From Dictyobacter vulcani (GTDB taxonomy: Bacteria > Chloroflexota > Ktedonobacteria > Ktedonobacterales > Ktedonobacteraceae), in the NCBI RefSeq assembly GCF_008974265.1, contig NZ_BKZW01000001.1, positions 1,488,001-1,552,000 of the forward strand: a stretch of DNA of 64,000 nt. The letters run 5' to 3'. Below the pieces are notes generated by a model. That model was given only the letters and a program-made list of their open reading frames with translations, was not told the DNA's origin and made no database searches. The first letter of the stretch is position 1, and each line of letters begins with the position of its first letter. The position numbers and the translations under genes were made by a program. Shown piece after piece: positions 1 through 10,271 of this stretch.

Positions 1-1475
1 ATGGTGAGGAACAATCCCAACGCCTGCTCGCACAAGACATCCTGGAAATCGATTATCCTGCAGAGTTTTTACGTGATATCAGTATTGTAGATACCCCGGG
101 CGTCAACGCCGTTTTACAGGAGCATCAGCGTCTGACCGAAGATTTTGTGCCACGCAGTGATCTGATCCTTTTTATTACTTCGACCGATCGCCCCTTTACC
201 CAGAGCGAAAAAACCTTCCTGGAACGTATTCGCTCCTGGGGGAAAAAGGTCGTTTTTGTCCTCAACAAGATCGATCTGCTGCGCACGCCAGATGAATTAC
301 AAAAAATCACCACGTTTATCGCCAACAATTGTCAGCAACTCCTGGGCTTCCAGGCAGACATTTTTCCTGTCTCTGCTATGCAAGCGCAGAAAGCCCGCAC
401 CGCAGTGGGACACGATGCACTGGATCTCTGGGAGCGCAGCCGCTTTGGCAAGCTTGAAGAATATCTGTTTGAAACGCTGGATGCCGAAGAACGCGTACGT
501 ATCAAGCTTCTCAGTCCGCTCGGCGTCATGCAACGCCTGCTGCATCAGACACGCACCTCGGTCGAAGAACGGGCCAAACTCCTGGCAGAGGATTCCCGTA
601 CCGTGTCCAATATCGAAGAGCAGCTCAAATTTTATCGCGAGGATATGGAGCGAAACTTCAAGCATCGGCTGACCGAGATCGCAAATATTATATTGGAGAT
701 GCGCCAGCGTGGTGATTACTTCTTCGACGATACGATGCGCCTGCGCCGCATCCTGGATCTGGTACAGGGCGAACGCATTCGGCGCGAGTTTGAAAACGAA
801 GTCCTGGGAGATAGCGCGGCCCGTATTGAGCAGGCGGTACAGGAAATGATTGACTGGATGGTCGAACAGGAACATCACTTCTGGCAAAGCGTCATGGAAT
901 ACCTGGATCAGCGCCGTGAGGTCAGTTTGCGCCGTGAAGATAAAATGATCGGCACCGTCAGCCGACAATTTGATTATAACCGCCGCGTCCTCTTACAGTC
1001 CGTCTCACGTACAGTCACTGGCGTCGTCAACACGTATGATCCAGAAACCGAAACATTCCAACTGGCACAGGATATGCGTAGTACCGTCGCCCAGGCAGTA
1101 ATTACGGGAGCGGGCGGTGTCGGTCTGGGTGCACTGATTGTGGCTTTTATGGGCACACTGGCAGCCGACGTTACCGGTATTATCGCTGGCCTCGGTCTCT
1201 TACTGGTTGGATATGGTATTATCCCACTACGCCGTAAACAGGCCAAAAAAGCCTTTGGCGACAAAATGACTGAGTTACAAACCAACCTGACCAATGCCAT
1301 GAGCGAGCAATTCCGCAAAGAACTCCATAACTCGGTCGAGCGCATCGAGGATGCGATTGCGCCCTATACGCGCTTCGTGCGGTCAGAACAGCAAAAAACA
1401 GTCGAGGTCCAGAGTCGTATCACTCGCTTAGATAATGACATCAACGCCATCAAAAATGAGATAGAGAAACACTAA
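1..1475 (+). CDS. Dynamin-family GTPase, 5' end outside window
   Basis: The reading frame is open from the first bases of the window (codons start at base 3), so the true start and the P-loop lie upstream. The visible part begins just before the G3 motif DTPG (near base 92) and has the G4 motif NKID (near base 280), followed by a long helical region. Two adjacent hydrophobic segments near bases 1080-1210 (AVITGAGGVGLGALIVAF and TGIIAGLGLLLVGYGI) precede a basic stretch and a C-terminal coiled coil. This matches bacterial dynamin-like proteins, in which GTP hydrolysis drives membrane remodelling and a paddle inserts in the membrane. Family assignment is good; the cellular role is unknown. No partner gene is visible. 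Confidence 0.82.
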   Translation, partial: GEEQSQRLLAQDILEIDYPAEFLRDISIVDTPGVNAVLQEHQRLTEDFVPRSDLILFITSTDRPFTQSEKTFLERIRSWGKKVVFVLNKIDLLRTPDELQKITTFIANNCQQLLGFQADIFPVSAMQAQKARTAVGHDALDLWERSRFGKLEEYLFETLDAEERVRIKLLSPLGVMQRLLHQTRTSVEERAKLLAEDSRTVSNIEEQLKFYREDMERNFKHRLTEIANIILEMRQRGDYFFDDTMRLRRILDLVQGERIRREFENEVLGDSAARIEQAVQEMIDWMVEQEHHFWQSVMEYLDQRREVSLRREDKMIGTVSRQFDYNRRVLLQSVSRTVTGVVNTYDPETETFQLAQDMRSTVAQAVITGAGGVGLGALIVAFMGTLAADVTGIIAGLGLLLVGYGIIPLRRKQAKKAFGDKMTELQTNLTNAMSEQFRKELHNSVERIEDAIAPYTRFVRSEQQKTVEVQSRITRLDNDINAIKNEIEKH

Positions 1476-1505
1476 ACCAGCGCAATCTCTGGCCTGGTGT
1501 TTCTC
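1464..1505. terminator. Hairpin between convergent genes
   Basis: GAGAAACA (1464-1471) pairs with TGTTTCTC (1498-1505), with an inner CCAG/CTGG pair and a small bulge. It overlaps the stop codon of the GTPase gene and lies between it and the convergent gene ending at 1533. There is no long T tract, so termination is inferred. Confidence 0.45.
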
Positions 1506-1532
1506 TATGAGATGGAACCATGTATGTAAAAT

Positions 1533-1952
1533 TTAAAGATTAAAGATGAGATTAATCAAACAGATGGCGCCGCAAATCATGCCCAGCGCGAGTATAGATA
1601 TAGCAGAACTGAGTCCAGTGGTAAAGAGTACCGGAACTAATGGAACCAGGATACCGAGCGAGACGATAGACAGTGCCAGCCGCTGAGCAGGAGATGATTT
1701 CGCGCGCTGACTTGAGGCCTGACGCAACTTGCCATTGAATTGATCATTATGAGGCAAGCGCTGGGCAATACGCTGTGAGATGGCTTCAATAAAGTTATCA
1801 TCCATAAAGGTGTTAGCGCCTGGCGCTTGCGTATAAGGTGGTCGGGTATGCTCATACGCTGGTGGATTCTGACGAACCTCCTGATTTCCCTCATAACCCT
1901 GATATGAATCGGAATGAGGTCGCTGCTGCTCAGAATTCATCTGTGGTGTCAT
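1533..1952 (-). CDS. Small membrane protein with Pro/Gln-rich N terminus
   Basis: A 139-residue protein of unknown function. The start at 1952 (MTPQMNSEQQ) is preferred over an in-frame ATG 8 codons upstream, because AAGGGG lies about 9 bases before it. Residues 1-60 are polar and rich in Q, P, Y and N; a short amphipathic part follows (IEAISQRIAQRL), and the last 45 residues contain two hydrophobic segments (ALSIVSLGILVPLVPVLF and SAISILALGMICGAICLI). It resembles in design the protein at 25303-25767: a disordered polar region plus two short membrane helices. I recognise no family. Confidence 0.7.
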   Translation of the reverse strand: MTPQMNSEQQRPHSDSYQGYEGNQEVRQNPPAYEHTRPPYTQAPGANTFMDDNFIEAISQRIAQRLPHNDQFNGKLRQASSQRAKSSPAQRLALSIVSLGILVPLVPVLFTTGLSSAISILALGMICGAICLINLIFNL

Positions 1953-2078
1953 CCTGTAAACCCCTTTTGCAATCATTTATAGCATAAAAAACCTTCTAAA
2001 AAGTTACGCAATACATCCAACAAAGTTGCAACTCAGCCATACTACTGACCTTACTTGATTTTCGAGCAGGGGATTAAG

Positions 2079-2279
2079 AGAGTGTCTGAGATGCATGTTG
2101 ATAGGAACCCTCGCATTTAGCCACACCCGGGCACTAAAGTGCCCATGTTTATTAGTATGTGGTGGAAAATCGTGCGCGATGAGCACGATTTTCCACCACA
2201 TACTAACAATTGTTGAGCGCCGCAGGCGCGAAATCCATGCGCCAAAGTGCCCCATAAACATGAGTGTCAAACATACTCT
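2079..2279. repeat. MITE-like element A with 24-bp perfect hairpin
   Basis: The ends are degenerate inverted repeats: AGTGTCTGAGATGCATG from 2081 on the left, and AGTATGTTTGACACTCATG read inward on the minus strand from about 2278. Inside lie, in order: the small palindrome CGGGCACTAAAGTGCCC (2128-2144), a perfect 24-bp stem (2152-2175 with 2183-2206, 7-nt loop) and a GC hairpin with a GCA loop (GCGCC-GCA-GGCGC, near 2218-2230). The element at 51056-51252 has the same architecture and the identical 17-nt core but a different hairpin. The right end lies about 75 bp before the phosphotransferase start. No transposase is encoded. Mobility is inferred from the ends and the second copy; no clear target duplication is seen. 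Confidence 0.7.
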
Positions 2280-2353
2280 AAAGTTATTAAAGATACTATA
2301 TAATAAGCAAGCTAATTCTCTCAGAGAGAGATGATATAGCTAGGAGGGAACCC

Positions 2354-3556
2354 ATGGCAGAAGATCAGACAACCCAACCGCTCCAGGCCGTAGAAACGGT
2401 GGCTGCGGCGGAAAAATTGCTAACCCAGAAATATGGTACGACCATTCGATTAGGAACAGGTGATGATCTGGGTGGTAGTCAGCGCACCAGGGTTTATCGT
2501 TGTGCTGTTATCGAGGGTGAAACGATGCTGGCAAGCAGTGTCATTATCAAACAGGCCAACCAGCCAGATGAGACGCCACAGACAGAGCTGCATCCATTAT
2601 TCCTCAACGAGTGGGCCAGCCTGCAATTTATACAAACCCTCTCGCCAGATGAACCACTGGCACCACGGTTTTATGTCGGGGATCGCAATGCTGGTATGTT
2701 TATAATGGAGGACCTGGGCTCTGGCACACAACTCAACCACGCCCTGTTAGGCAATGATCCACAACAGGCACGAGCAGCACTGCTGGATTATGCCAGTATT
2801 CATGGTCGCCTCCATGCCCTCTCCAGCGGCAAGCAGGACACCTATCGAGAATTACGGGGCACACTGGGTCCTGATAGTCCATCCCCTTACTTTAACTATC
2901 AGTGGCTGCCACAGACAATGGAAAAGATCCTGACCACACTCAATGTCACGCCAGCGCCCGGACTCATGCATGAGCTCGCGATGTTACAGACAGCTCTGAC
3001 AAATCCTGGACCATTTCTCGCTTTTATGCAGGGAGATGCCTGTCCAGATAATGTGATTCAGACGCAAGCGGGTATGCGCATGATCGATTTTGAAGGAGGC
3101 ACCTACACCCATGCCCTGCTAGAAGGCGCGTATGGCAGGGTTCCATTTCCGACCTGTCGCTGTCTCTATCGCCTGCCCGAGGAGATCATAGCAGAGATGG
3201 AGGCATGCTATCGTCGCGAGTTCAGCCATGGCTGTCCAGCCGTAATGGATGATACGCTTTTCAATCAGGGATTGACGGAAGCCTGCATCTCCTGGGTCCT
3301 GGGTTTTCATTCCCTGGTACCATTAGAAATTATTCTCCCCCAGGATCGCTTTATTATGGCCCTGACCGACCGCCAGCGTTACCTACTCTTCTTCGAGAAT
3401 GCAGCCCACCTGACAGAGGTCAACGGCTATATGCCAGCAATCGGTGCGACCTTGCGTGCCCTGGCACAAAAAATGCGCCAGCTCTGGCCCGACACTGAGG
3501 AGGCCCCATACTATCCAGCCTTCCAACCACCCTTTCTGCCTCTCATCCACAACTAA
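2354..3556 (+). CDS. APH-like phosphotransferase (kinase-fold protein)
   Basis: A 400-residue protein with the aminoglycoside-phosphotransferase/choline-kinase fold. Visible signs are the N-terminal lobe Lys in ASSVIIKQAN, MEDLGSG, a Brenner-like catalytic loop GDACPDN (residue N after D, as in HGDxxxxN), and MIDFEGG, the DFG-equivalent metal-binding Asp. Such enzymes transfer the ATP gamma-phosphate to small hydroxylated substrates; the substrate cannot be read from sequence. GGAGGG lies 5-10 bases before the ATG. Element A sits just upstream and a strong hairpin just downstream, so it is probably a monocistronic unit. The first residue of the usual H-G-D motif is Q (MQGDACPDN). Confidence 0.8.
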   Translation: MAEDQTTQPLQAVETVAAAEKLLTQKYGTTIRLGTGDDLGGSQRTRVYRCAVIEGETMLASSVIIKQANQPDETPQTELHPLFLNEWASLQFIQTLSPDEPLAPRFYVGDRNAGMFIMEDLGSGTQLNHALLGNDPQQARAALLDYASIHGRLHALSSGKQDTYRELRGTLGPDSPSPYFNYQWLPQTMEKILTTLNVTPAPGLMHELAMLQTALTNPGPFLAFMQGDACPDNVIQTQAGMRMIDFEGGTYTHALLEGAYGRVPFPTCRCLYRLPEEIIAEMEACYRREFSHGCPAVMDDTLFNQGLTEACISWVLGFHSLVPLEIILPQDRFIMALTDRQRYLLFFENAAHLTEVNGYMPAIGATLRALAQKMRQLWPDTEEAPYYPAFQPPFLPLIHN

Positions 3557-3557
3557 A

Positions 3558-3589
3558 AAAGCAGGGGATCAATGAAGATCCCCTGCTTT
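3558..3589. terminator. Bidirectional terminator hairpin
   Basis: Perfect 13-bp stem AAAGCAGGGGATC / GATCCCCTGCTTT with a 6-nt loop AATGAA. It lies between the convergent phosphotransferase and catalase genes. A-rich on the left and T-containing on the right, it can act for both strands. Confidence 0.8.
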
Positions 3590-3613
3590 CACCACTATTA
3601 GCTAGATGGATGA

Positions 3614-5134
<1,521 letters not shown>

Positions 5135-5411
5135 AAAAAATCCTTTTGTCTCCATCGCTAGCAATACGATCTTGCACTACAGGATACGGAAGAGCTTTTT
5201 GCGTGTGCTCATACCAAATACTGCTACTAAGATACAGCTTACAGCTACCAGAGGTTGTATTTTACTATATAACAGCACGATAACGCTATGAGGGGCGCAA
5301 AAAAAAGCTCAGATTTAGAATGCGTTAATACTCCATTATATGGAATAGCTATTTGAGATGTCAAGGTAAATCAAGAGGATACATTTGCACTCACCCATGA
5401 TAAACCGGGGT
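5135..5411. other. Intergenic region upstream of catalase
   Basis: About 280 bases between the catalase start and the terminator of the upstream minus-strand operon. AT-rich, with no convincing ORF. It must contain the catalase promoter, but I cannot single out -35/-10 boxes with confidence. Confidence 0.4.
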
Positions 5412-5455
5412 AAAAAAACCGAGGAAGCCGCCTCCAGCCGTAAGGGGTTGTCCTC
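5412..5455 (-). terminator. Terminator of the Gfo/SDR operon
   Basis: On the minus strand GAGGA (5455-5451) and TCCTC (5425-5421) close a GC-rich hairpin, followed by seven T (plus-strand A run 5412-5418). It lies 40 bases downstream of the SDR stop codon. A typical intrinsic terminator, although the stem is imperfect. Confidence 0.6.
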
Positions 5456-5493
5456 TGCACATCTACATTAGACAGCCCTTTATTGGAACATAT

Positions 5494-6270
5494 TCAGGCG
5501 AGTTTTTCTGTCATCAGCGATTCTAGTGAGCCTCCGATGACAATGGTGTGGCCACTCGGCAATGAAGAATCACTGGCAGCGCTGGCGATGGCTTCACCCA
5601 TTTCCGTAGCAGTTGGCAATGCGCCAACCCGGATATTGCGATTAGCCGCCAATCCAGGTGCTGAACGCTCTAACAGCTTTGGAGTAATGGTGCCTTCGAT
5701 AAGATCGCCGGTAACAACAATCAGGCGGATATCACGTTGCGCAAACTCTTGCTGTCGCTCCCGCAATGCCTGCTCGCCCGCATATTTCGAAGCGGCCACA
5801 GGCTCATAGGCAGGGACATGCTGAATGCCATGGCCATAGAGATGTGCCCAGTGACTGGTAATAAACACAATCACCCCACCTGGACGTAGCAGGGGTAGTG
5901 CCTGATCAACCAGGGCCGTCTGAGCATCCCGGTTAATGTGCATAGGATACTCAGGATCCTGGGCCAGGATCTCTCTCTCAAGTCCACCAGACGCATTCAG
6001 GATCAGGACATCCAACTGAGGATGCCACTGCTGAACCTGCTGAAAAAGCTGGATCCGGTCCTCAGAGCGTGTGATATCACAACCTACGGCCAGCGCTTTC
6101 ACTCCCCGCTGAGTCGCCTGAGAGACAACATCATTGGCACGCGCGGCCTTGTTGCGATAGGTAAAAGACACATCATAACCACGATCGGCCAATGCCAGAA
6201 CTGTTTCTGCTCCAATACCACGGGATCCTCCCGTAATCAAAGCAGTCTTCGTCTGCGTTGTCTCTCCCAT
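5494..6270 (-). CDS. SDR-family oxidoreductase, atypical active site
   Basis: A 258-residue Rossmann-fold short-chain dehydrogenase/reductase. The N terminus has the nucleotide-binding TGGSRGIG (residues 14-21), then CDIT and NASGG in place of NNAG, and a Ser (139) in FITSHW. The usual YxxxK catalytic pair is not in register: the nearest pair is Tyr155 and Lys162 in VPAYEPVAASKYAG, with six residues between, and Val occupies the place expected for Tyr. Substrate unknown. AAGGAG lies 6 bases before the ATG. The start is 35 bp from the stop of the Gfo/Idh/MocA gene on the same strand, so the two are probably cotranscribed. Confidence 0.85.
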   Translation of the reverse strand: MGETTQTKTALITGGSRGIGAETVLALADRGYDVSFTYRNKAARANDVVSQATQRGVKALAVGCDITRSEDRIQLFQQVQQWHPQLDVLILNASGGLEREILAQDPEYPMHINRDAQTALVDQALPLLRPGGVIVFITSHWAHLYGHGIQHVPAYEPVAASKYAGEQALRERQQEFAQRDIRLIVVTGDLIEGTITPKLLERSAPGLAANRNIRVGALPTATEMGEAIASAASDSSLPSGHTIVIGGSLESLMTEKLA

Positions 6271-6305
6271 AAAAATCTCCTTTTATCTACCACTGAACCA
6301 GCCAG

Positions 6306-7409
6306 CTATGCTTCTGTCTCGATCAAGACTTCACGACCCTGCAAGGCTGAAGCATAACAGGCATCAATAATACGAGCACGACGCAAACCATCAGATCCAT
6401 TATATTGGGACCAGTTTCCGCCCACGATGCGCTCAATAAAGGTTTGCGTTACCGCGTTATGGAATTGTCCACCACGAACATGGGGATGAATCTCTGAGGG
6501 GGCACCCGCAATATCTGTATAAATAGTGACAGTGTTTTCCGTATTATAATTCTTCACACGGATATCAGCGCCCCCATCTGTGCCATAGAGGACAATGCCA
6601 TAATCGTCTTGAGCACTGCTATGGGTGGCCCAGCTGGTTTCCAACAGAAGTGTCCCCCCATTCGAGAGGCGTAAGAATGCGGTGGCAAGATCTTCTACCT
6701 CATAGCCATGACCAGCCCCTGATTTACGCGCTTTAAGATCAAAGCCAATGCCCCGGCTGCCCAATTCATTATAGGTGGATGCTGATACCGTCAACACAGA
6801 AGGCTCTGCCAATAAATGCAAAACCATATCCAGCACATGTACCCCTAAATCAATCAGTGGACCACCACCGGCCATGTTCTTGTTCACAAACCAGGAGCCC
6901 GTACCGGGAATACCACGGCGGCGCATCCAGTATGCCTTGGCATAATAAATCTTGCCAAGTTTACCTTCATCGATATAGCGCTTCAAGGTCTGCACATCAT
7001 CGCGCTCGCGGTGGTTAAATACTACTTGTAAAACACGATTAGCTCTGGTTGCAGCCTCAACCATGGAAGCGGCTTCCTCGCTATTACGGGCCAGCGGCTT
7101 CTCACAGAGCACATGCAAACCACGCTCCAGGGCCGCGATGGCGATCGGAGCATGCAAAGAATTAGGTACCCCGACGCTCACAGCATCCAGCTGCTCGTTC
7201 GCCAGCAGATCCTGATAATCCCGATAACGACCGGAAGTTGGGATTCCGTATGTGTCTCCCAAAAACGCCAGGCGATCCTCTTCAAGGCCTGCCAGCCCCA
7301 CGACCTCAACATTTGGTAACAATCGAAAGCCTTTTAAAGCACTTTCGCCACCAAAACCCAGGCCTATAATACCTACACGAATCTTGCCATTTTGTATCTC
7401 ACTCGTCAT
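6306..7409 (-). CDS. Gfo/Idh/MocA-family dehydrogenase
   Basis: A 367-residue NAD(P)-dependent sugar or inositol dehydrogenase-like protein. It has the Rossmann motif VGIIGLGFGGES near the N terminus and the family signature CEKPLARN (catalytic-region Lys in EKP), followed by HRERDDVQTLK and DLGVHVLDMV, typical of the C-terminal substrate domain. The start MTSEIQ at 7409 follows AAAGGAG; the longer frame begins without a good site. It is the first gene of a two-gene minus-strand operon with the SDR. The oxidised substrate cannot be predicted. Confidence 0.9.
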   Translation of the reverse strand: MTSEIQNGKIRVGIIGLGFGGESALKGFRLLPNVEVVGLAGLEEDRLAFLGDTYGIPTSGRYRDYQDLLANEQLDAVSVGVPNSLHAPIAIAALERGLHVLCEKPLARNSEEAASMVEAATRANRVLQVVFNHRERDDVQTLKRYIDEGKLGKIYYAKAYWMRRRGIPGTGSWFVNKNMAGGGPLIDLGVHVLDMVLHLLAEPSVLTVSASTYNELGSRGIGFDLKARKSGAGHGYEVEDLATAFLRLSNGGTLLLETSWATHSSAQDDYGIVLYGTDGGADIRVKNYNTENTVTIYTDIAGAPSEIHPHVRGGQFHNAVTQTFIERIVGGNWSQYNGSDGLRRARIIDACYASALQGREVLIETEA

Positions 7410-7670
7410 TGTGGAAAAAAGCTCCTTTAAAATTTTACCCAACGCTATGTAGCATACCATACATAGTAGAGATTTCAAAAAACCATCATTCCCAGAAATC
7501 CAGCGACAATTAGTACCTTCTTGCAGAAAGATTGCGCTTCAAAAATGGCCGTGGCTATACTATGATAAGTGGAAGTATTTTTCTTGCACTAGCTGATCCT
7601 GGCGCAATTATACCATCCAGAGACAGCAGGTTGTGATAGGTAGAAAAGATAGAAGTGGAGAGTTATAAGC

Positions 7671-8126
7671 ATGGATATTGCAGGCCATCAGAAAATAAAA
7701 GCATCCCAGCAACGTGTCTTTCAAGGTATTCTCAATCCTGAAATTTTACAGCAATGCCTTCCAGGTTGTCAGACAGCTGAATATGTTGATCTGCCGGAAG
7801 GACGCCAGATAAAGATCCTCATCTCACCTAATTTTCCAGGCTTCAAAGGGCCATATACCATCTATCTCCAGCCCACCGAAGTGGTAGCGCCATCGCATAT
7901 TGTGCTACAGGCTGCTCCTAGTAGCTCTATTGGCTCAATTAAAACCTTATGTAAGATTGATCTGGCTGAAGAAGGGGCGTTCACTAATCTGGTTTACAAT
8001 GCCAGCACCGTACTCGAAGGCAAGATTGCGAATACGCCTGAATTTATCATTAAAACGGCCGTCAAAGGAGCGATGGATCATTTCTTTAAAAACTTTGAAA
8101 AGTTGATCGGTACAACACAGGCCTGA
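7671..8126 (+). CDS. CoxG/SRPBCC-family protein
   Basis: A 151-residue protein with the carbon-monoxide-dehydrogenase-subunit-G pattern: N-terminal MDIAGHQKIKASQQRVF, then LNPEILQQCLPGCQ, and a C-terminal amphipathic helix (AVKGAMDHFFKNFEKLIG). SRPBCC proteins form a hydrophobic ligand cavity. No cox genes lie nearby, so a role in CO oxidation is not supported; the name is by homology only. GGAGAG lies about 10 bases before the ATG. A second CoxG-like protein is at 56480-57205. Confidence 0.82.
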   Translation: MDIAGHQKIKASQQRVFQGILNPEILQQCLPGCQTAEYVDLPEGRQIKILISPNFPGFKGPYTIYLQPTEVVAPSHIVLQAAPSSSIGSIKTLCKIDLAEEGAFTNLVYNASTVLEGKIANTPEFIIKTAVKGAMDHFFKNFEKLIGTTQA

Positions 8127-8134
8127 TAAAAAAA

Positions 8135-8219
8135 CGCTTCAACGATAGGTGTACCCCATAGTTGAAGCGAGTTATTATAGATGATGAAAATGACTAGAAG
8201 GGCATCTAAACGATGCCCT
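8135..8219. terminator. Two hairpins between convergent genes
   Basis: CGCTTCAAC (8135-8143) pairs with GTTGAAGCG (8161-8169), and AGGGCATC (8199-8206) pairs with GATGCCCT (8212-8219, 5-nt loop). They lie between the plus-strand coxG-like gene and the minus-strand XRE gene. An A run precedes the first, which suits termination on the minus strand. Confidence 0.6.
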
Positions 8220-8248
8220 CTGGCATGAGACCAATCACACGTGTAGTA

Positions 8249-8473
8249 TCAGGATACTAAATCCAGAGTTGGAACACCCAACACACGAGCTAAAATACGC
8301 AGGTGATATGGTTGGGCCTCTTCACGTCCCGTTTCAAAATGAGTGATGGTATCGCGGCGCAGACCGGAGAGGTCTGCAAGCTGCCCCAGGCTCAATCCTT
8401 TACGCTGGCGAAGTACACGTAGATTAGGAATACCATGAGATCTGGTCATTCTCACTTTTGTAGCTACTTTCAT
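8249..8473 (-). CDS. XRE-family HTH regulator, small
   Basis: A 74-residue DNA-binding protein made almost only of a Cro/C1-type helix-turn-helix: LRVLRQRKGLSLGQLADLSG, RRDTITHFETG, and LRILARVLGVPTLDLV. The start MKVATKVRM at 8473 is chosen because GAAGGAGAGG lies directly upstream; the longer frame adds 23 unlikely residues. No toxin gene is adjacent, so an antitoxin role is not supported. Target unknown. Confidence 0.85.
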   Translation of the reverse strand: MKVATKVRMTRSHGIPNLRVLRQRKGLSLGQLADLSGLRRDTITHFETGREEAQPYHLRILARVLGVPTLDLVS

Positions 8474-8838
8474 TATCCTCTCCTTCGAGGTTCTATTGCT
8501 AGCTTCTCGGGCGGCGTTGCAAGAGAAGATGAACTGGTGCAAAACATGTATACACTTTTTCTATCTACATCAAATAGCATACCAGATGATACATGTTGTT
8601 GTCTAGTGACATAACAAGAGTAATCTTTCAACGTCTAACAATACCCCTTATAGCTAAAAATAGGCCAATGCGTATCTCTCTATACTAAACGCAAACAATG
8701 GCTCAAACCTTGCAGTGAATTTCCTCAAATAGAAACGATTTGATTGCATAAAGGAAGGTATTTTCAGATTTTCATAGTCCAGGAACGAAAGTTCCGTATA
8801 CTATACGGTTGGATCCTGAAAAGTGTTTCATGGTAGTA

Positions 8839-8962
8839 CTCTGTCAAACTTCATTGAAAAGGTTCGCCCGCTACGCGGGCGGGAGACCAGGGCACAGCCC
8901 TGGAACCAGTCAGGGGATGGCCATGCCCGGCACCCCTGCCTTTCGCATCATCATTGACAGAG
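8839..8962. repeat. GC-rich inverted-repeat element with three hairpins
   Basis: The ends are the perfect 9-bp inverted repeat CTCTGTCAA (8839-8847) / TTGACAGAG (8954-8962). Between them lie three consecutive hairpins: CGCCCGC-TAC-GCGGGCG (8865-8881), CCAGGGC-ACA-GCCCTGG (8887-8903) and AGGGG...CCCCT (about 8912-8937). Its base composition is far more GC-rich than the surrounding gap. A miniature inverted-repeat element or a structured RNA segment; no coding potential seen. The rest of the gap 8474-9050 is AT-rich and holds nothing else I can identify. Confidence 0.6.
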
Positions 8963-9050
8963 CAGTAGTCTATTTGGAGTTGGCACAAAGGAAGCTATAC
9001 CAGGCAAAAAGTATAGGCTTCCACTTGCTACCGAAAGTATCACAGGGGCA

Positions 9051-10271
9051 TTAATTGATAAAAGGAAACTGGCTACTGAGAACATTGCGGGATAGTGGTT
9101 GTTCAGATGTGGATCCGACAACCTTAAAGGAAGGACCATCGTTGTTGTCAGGATTCTCCAGCGAGATAACGTCATGGGCAAAAAGACTAGGGGTATCTTC
9201 ACCACTCTGAATAACCCGATCCAGACGACCACCAATATGATGATTAGCGTGCAGATCAAATTCATGCAATGAATTAGCTACCGATGTCAGTTCTGCATTA
9301 TTAATGCCATCGCTAGGATCGCCAACGATCCAAAAAACGACACCATTATTTTCATCAATAATTTCACTGCGATCATTATATACCCAGGTAGAGGATGCAT
9401 TGCCGAATTGAGTCCAATGGCCCTCGACAAAGATAGCCGAGTCGCTACTACCATTGTGGTTGACAGGAATCTGTCTGGCCGCTCCGTCCTTCACAACCAG
9501 GAAGACCGTCTGTTGAGGCTTAAACTCACAGATAGTAATATGTTTGGGTGCCACGCCTGGCAACGAGTAGGTATATTCAGCCACGATAATCGGACCATCC
9601 ACCCAGGTATTGTCGCCTTCATACATATACAAATCGCTCTGATTATAACGAGTCGGTACATATGATGGTACAGAAAGAGGGAAATGCAGTCGCTGCTGTG
9701 CTTGAGGCACAGTAATCATCTGGCCTTCGGTCCTGGAGACGCCAGGTACATGTTTTGCATTCGGAACTTTTGCGGTTGAAATCAGTGGCGGAGTATTTAC
9801 CATCAGTACCCCACTATGGGTACCGGATAACAAATATGTCAGGCCAGAAGCAAAAGTGGGTGCAGTTACAACGACCGTAAGCAACATAATGAAGAAACAA
9901 GAGGCACAAAAAGCCAGCAAAGGACGTGAAATTGAAGCCATACGACCAGATAACACCACCTTCAGGGAGGGACGAGAAAGGGGTGGAGCAATACGGCGCT
10001 TCAAACGCAGGCGCCGCATTACAGCGGCCCGCGTCTTCAATTCAAATCCTTGCTCAAGAGACTGGAAACGTGCATCTTCGGGCTCGACCAGCGTCTGTAC
10101 AAATAAAGGCGGAAGCTCCTCTTGTTCCGGCGAAAACAGGGCATCTAACTCACAGGCAAACTCAACCTCATCCAGTGAAAAATCAGCGGGGAACAAGCCT
10201 TCCATATTTGGGAGACAAAATGTTTCGGCATTGATATCAATTGGATGTTCCTCAAATTCGCTCATACTCAT
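9051..10271 (-). CDS. Membrane-anchored anti-sigma-like protein
   Basis: A 406-residue single-pass protein. The start at 10271 (MSMSEFEEHP) is chosen because AAGGAG lies 6-7 bases upstream within the end of the sigma gene; the two genes overlap by 20 bp, which suggests translational coupling. Residues 1-110 are acidic then basic (MRRLRLKRR). One membrane helix lies at about 117-140 (LLAFCASCFFIMLLTVVV). A long outer domain follows, with LHFPLSVPSYVP and a DUF4367-like pattern. The cytoplasmic part has no HxxxCxxC zinc anti-sigma motif. Function as the partner of the ECF sigma factor is inferred from position and topology. Confidence 0.75.
   Translation of the reverse strand: MSMSEFEEHPIDINAETFCLPNMEGLFPADFSLDEVEFACELDALFSPEQEELPPLFVQTLVEPEDARFQSLEQGFELKTRAAVMRRLRLKRRIAPPLSRPSLKVVLSGRMASISRPLLAFCASCFFIMLLTVVVTAPTFASGLTYLLSGTHSGVLMVNTPPLISTAKVPNAKHVPGVSRTEGQMITVPQAQQRLHFPLSVPSYVPTRYNQSDLYMYEGDNTWVDGPIIVAEYTYSLPGVAPKHITICEFKPQQTVFLVVKDGAARQIPVNHNGSSDSAIFVEGHWTQFGNASSTWVYNDRSEIIDENNGVVFWIVGDPSDGINNAELTSVANSLHEFDLHANHHIGGRLDRVIQSGEDTPSLFAHDVISLENPDNNDGPSFKVVGSTSEQPLSRNVLSSQFPFIN

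Noticed and set aside
7671..8126. Carbon-monoxide oxidation locus suggested by CoxG
   Set aside because: No coxL, coxM or coxS-like genes occur beside either CoxG-like gene; the family is broad.
8249..8473. XRE protein as antitoxin of a toxin-antitoxin pair
   Set aside because: No adjacent toxin-sized gene; only convergent coxG-like and hairpin elements are near.
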